From: Caldimonas sp.
GTDB lineage: Bacteria; Pseudomonadota; Gammaproteobacteria; Burkholderiales; Burkholderiaceae_C
Reading direction: 5' to 3'
DNA length: 5,855 nt
Assembly (NCBI GenBank): GCA_030150305.1
Contig: JASLGD010000391.1
Location: 1-5,855, forward strand
Part shown: positions 5,115-5,855 of the stretch, piece after piece
Position numbering within the stretch: the stretch's first letter is position 1
How the letters are laid out: every line of letters begins with the position of its first letter
Made by a program: the position numbers and the translations under genes
Notes under the pieces: model-generated
What the model was told of the DNA's origin: nothing
Databases searched by the model: none
Seen by the model: the letters and a program-made list of their open reading frames with translations, nothing else

Positions 5115-5855
5115 ATGAAGCCACTCGAAGGCATCACCGTCGTCACGCTCGAGCACGCGATCGCGGCGCCCTTCTGCACGCGCCAGCTCGCCGATCTCGG
5201 CGCGCGCGTCATCAAGGTCGAGCGGCCCGGCGTCGGCGACTTCGCCCGCGGCTACGACAGCCGCGTCAAGGGCCTCGCGTCGCATTTCGTCTGGACCAAC
5301 CGCAGCAAGGAGAGCCTGACGCTCGACCTCAAGCATGCCGACGCGGCGCCGATCCTCGCCCGTCTGCTCGAACGCGCCGACGTCCTCGTGCAGAACCTCG
5401 CTCCCGGCGCCGCCGCGCGCATGGGCCTCTCGCACGAGGCGCTCGCGCCGACGCATCCGCGCCTGATCGTGTGCGACATCTCGGGCTACGGCGACGACCC
5501 CGAGCGGCCCGGGCCGTACCGCGACAAGAAGGCGTACGACCTGCTGATCCAGAGCGAGTCGGGATTCCTTTCCGTCACCGGCGCCGGCGACGAGCCGGCC
5601 AAGGCCGGCTGCTCGATCGCCGACATCGCCGCCGGCATGGTCGCGTACAGCAGCATCCTCGCGGCGCTGCTGCAGCGCGGCCGCACCGGGCGCGGCTGCC
5701 GCATCGACGTCTCGATGCTCGAGAGCATGGTCGAGTGGATGAGCTTCCCGATGTACTACGCGTTCGAGGGCGCCGATCCGCCGCCGCGCGCGGGTGCGGC
5801 GCACGCGACGATCTATCCCTACGGGCCGTTCCCGGCGGGCGACGGCAAGCTCGTG
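5115..5855 (+). CDS. CaiB/BaiF family (class III) CoA-transferase, 3' end cut by window edge
   Basis: The first 247 residues are present and the frame runs off the right edge; full-length members have about 380-430. The family moves CoA from a donor thioester such as succinyl-CoA to a carboxylic acid through an aspartyl-CoA anhydride. The N-terminus PLEGITVVTLEHAIAAPFCTRQLADLGARVIKVERP matches the family's Rossmann-like CoA-binding start (residues 3-38). Further family marks are NRSKESLTLDLK (62-73), ISGYG (122-126), YDLLIQSESGFLSVTG (141-156) and the catalytic Asp170 in CSIADIAAG (166-174), matching Asp169 of formyl-CoA transferase. VSMLESMVEWM (199-209) is the following conserved helix. The ATG at 5115 is chosen because formyl-CoA transferase starts at nearly the same place relative to PLDG; an in-frame GTG at 5091 is the alternative. 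It lies 26 bases after the dehydrogenase stop, so co-expression is likely: the transferase would supply the acyl-CoA that the dehydrogenase oxidises. The acid and the CoA donor cannot be named from this sequence. Confidence 0.94.
   Translation, partial: MKPLEGITVVTLEHAIAAPFCTRQLADLGARVIKVERPGVGDFARGYDSRVKGLASHFVWTNRSKESLTLDLKHADAAPILARLLERADVLVQNLAPGAAARMGLSHEALAPTHPRLIVCDISGYGDDPERPGPYRDKKAYDLLIQSESGFLSVTGAGDEPAKAGCSIADIAAGMVAYSSILAALLQRGRTGRGCRIDVSMLESMVEWMSFPMYYAFEGADPPPRAGAAHATIYPYGPFPAGDGKLV

Noticed and set aside
5046..5804. Minus-strand open frame of 252 codons opposite the CoA-transferase
   Set aside because: It has an Arg/Ala/Asp-rich shadow composition. The plus strand carries the full CaiB/BaiF motif series.

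Overview
The window is very GC-rich, with third codon positions almost all G or C. It carries four well-supported protein families plus one small membrane protein gene. Codon use, the gene families and the pairing of an acyl-CoA dehydrogenase with a CaiB/BaiF CoA-transferase suggest a Betaproteobacterium, probably of the Burkholderiales. That placement is inferred; no rRNA or other marker gene is present.

Left part, minus strand: positions 2043 down to 1 encode the first 681 residues of a chemotaxis-type hybrid. It has a CheB methylesterase domain with Ser66, His93 and Asp185, then a CheR methyltransferase, then the start of a PAS-like sensor region. The gene runs off the left edge. Its 5' end is rich in inverted repeats: a perfect 10-bp pair abuts the start codon, and two overlapping, mutually exclusive hairpins lie in the first 60 coding bases.

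Middle: a divergent intergenic region (2044-2216) separates this gene from a rightward cluster. The cluster opens with a 97-residue single-pass membrane protein of unknown role (2217-2510). A GC hairpin and an extended -10-like element follow, the latter placed so that the next transcript could be leaderless. Then comes a 450-residue transporter of the major facilitator superfamily (2552-3904). It resembles the AmpG/SLC33 (muropeptide and acetyl-CoA transporter) branch.

Right part, plus strand: an acyl-CoA dehydrogenase (3925-5088) starts 20 bases after the transporter stop. A CaiB/BaiF CoA-transferase (5115 to the window end) starts 26 bases after the dehydrogenase stop. Close spacing and shared strand suggest one operon. 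The likely scheme is that the transporter moves an organic acid or related compound, the transferase activates it to a CoA thioester, and the dehydrogenase oxidises it. The substrate cannot be told from this sequence. The dehydrogenase lacks the usual C-terminal catalytic glutamate but has one at the site used by isovaleryl- and long-chain acyl-CoA dehydrogenases.

No rRNA, tRNA, CRISPR array, insertion sequence or phage gene was seen. No wholly new system is evident. The most unusual signals are the structured 5' end of the chemotaxis hybrid gene and the scarcity of Shine-Dalgarno sequences before the starts.
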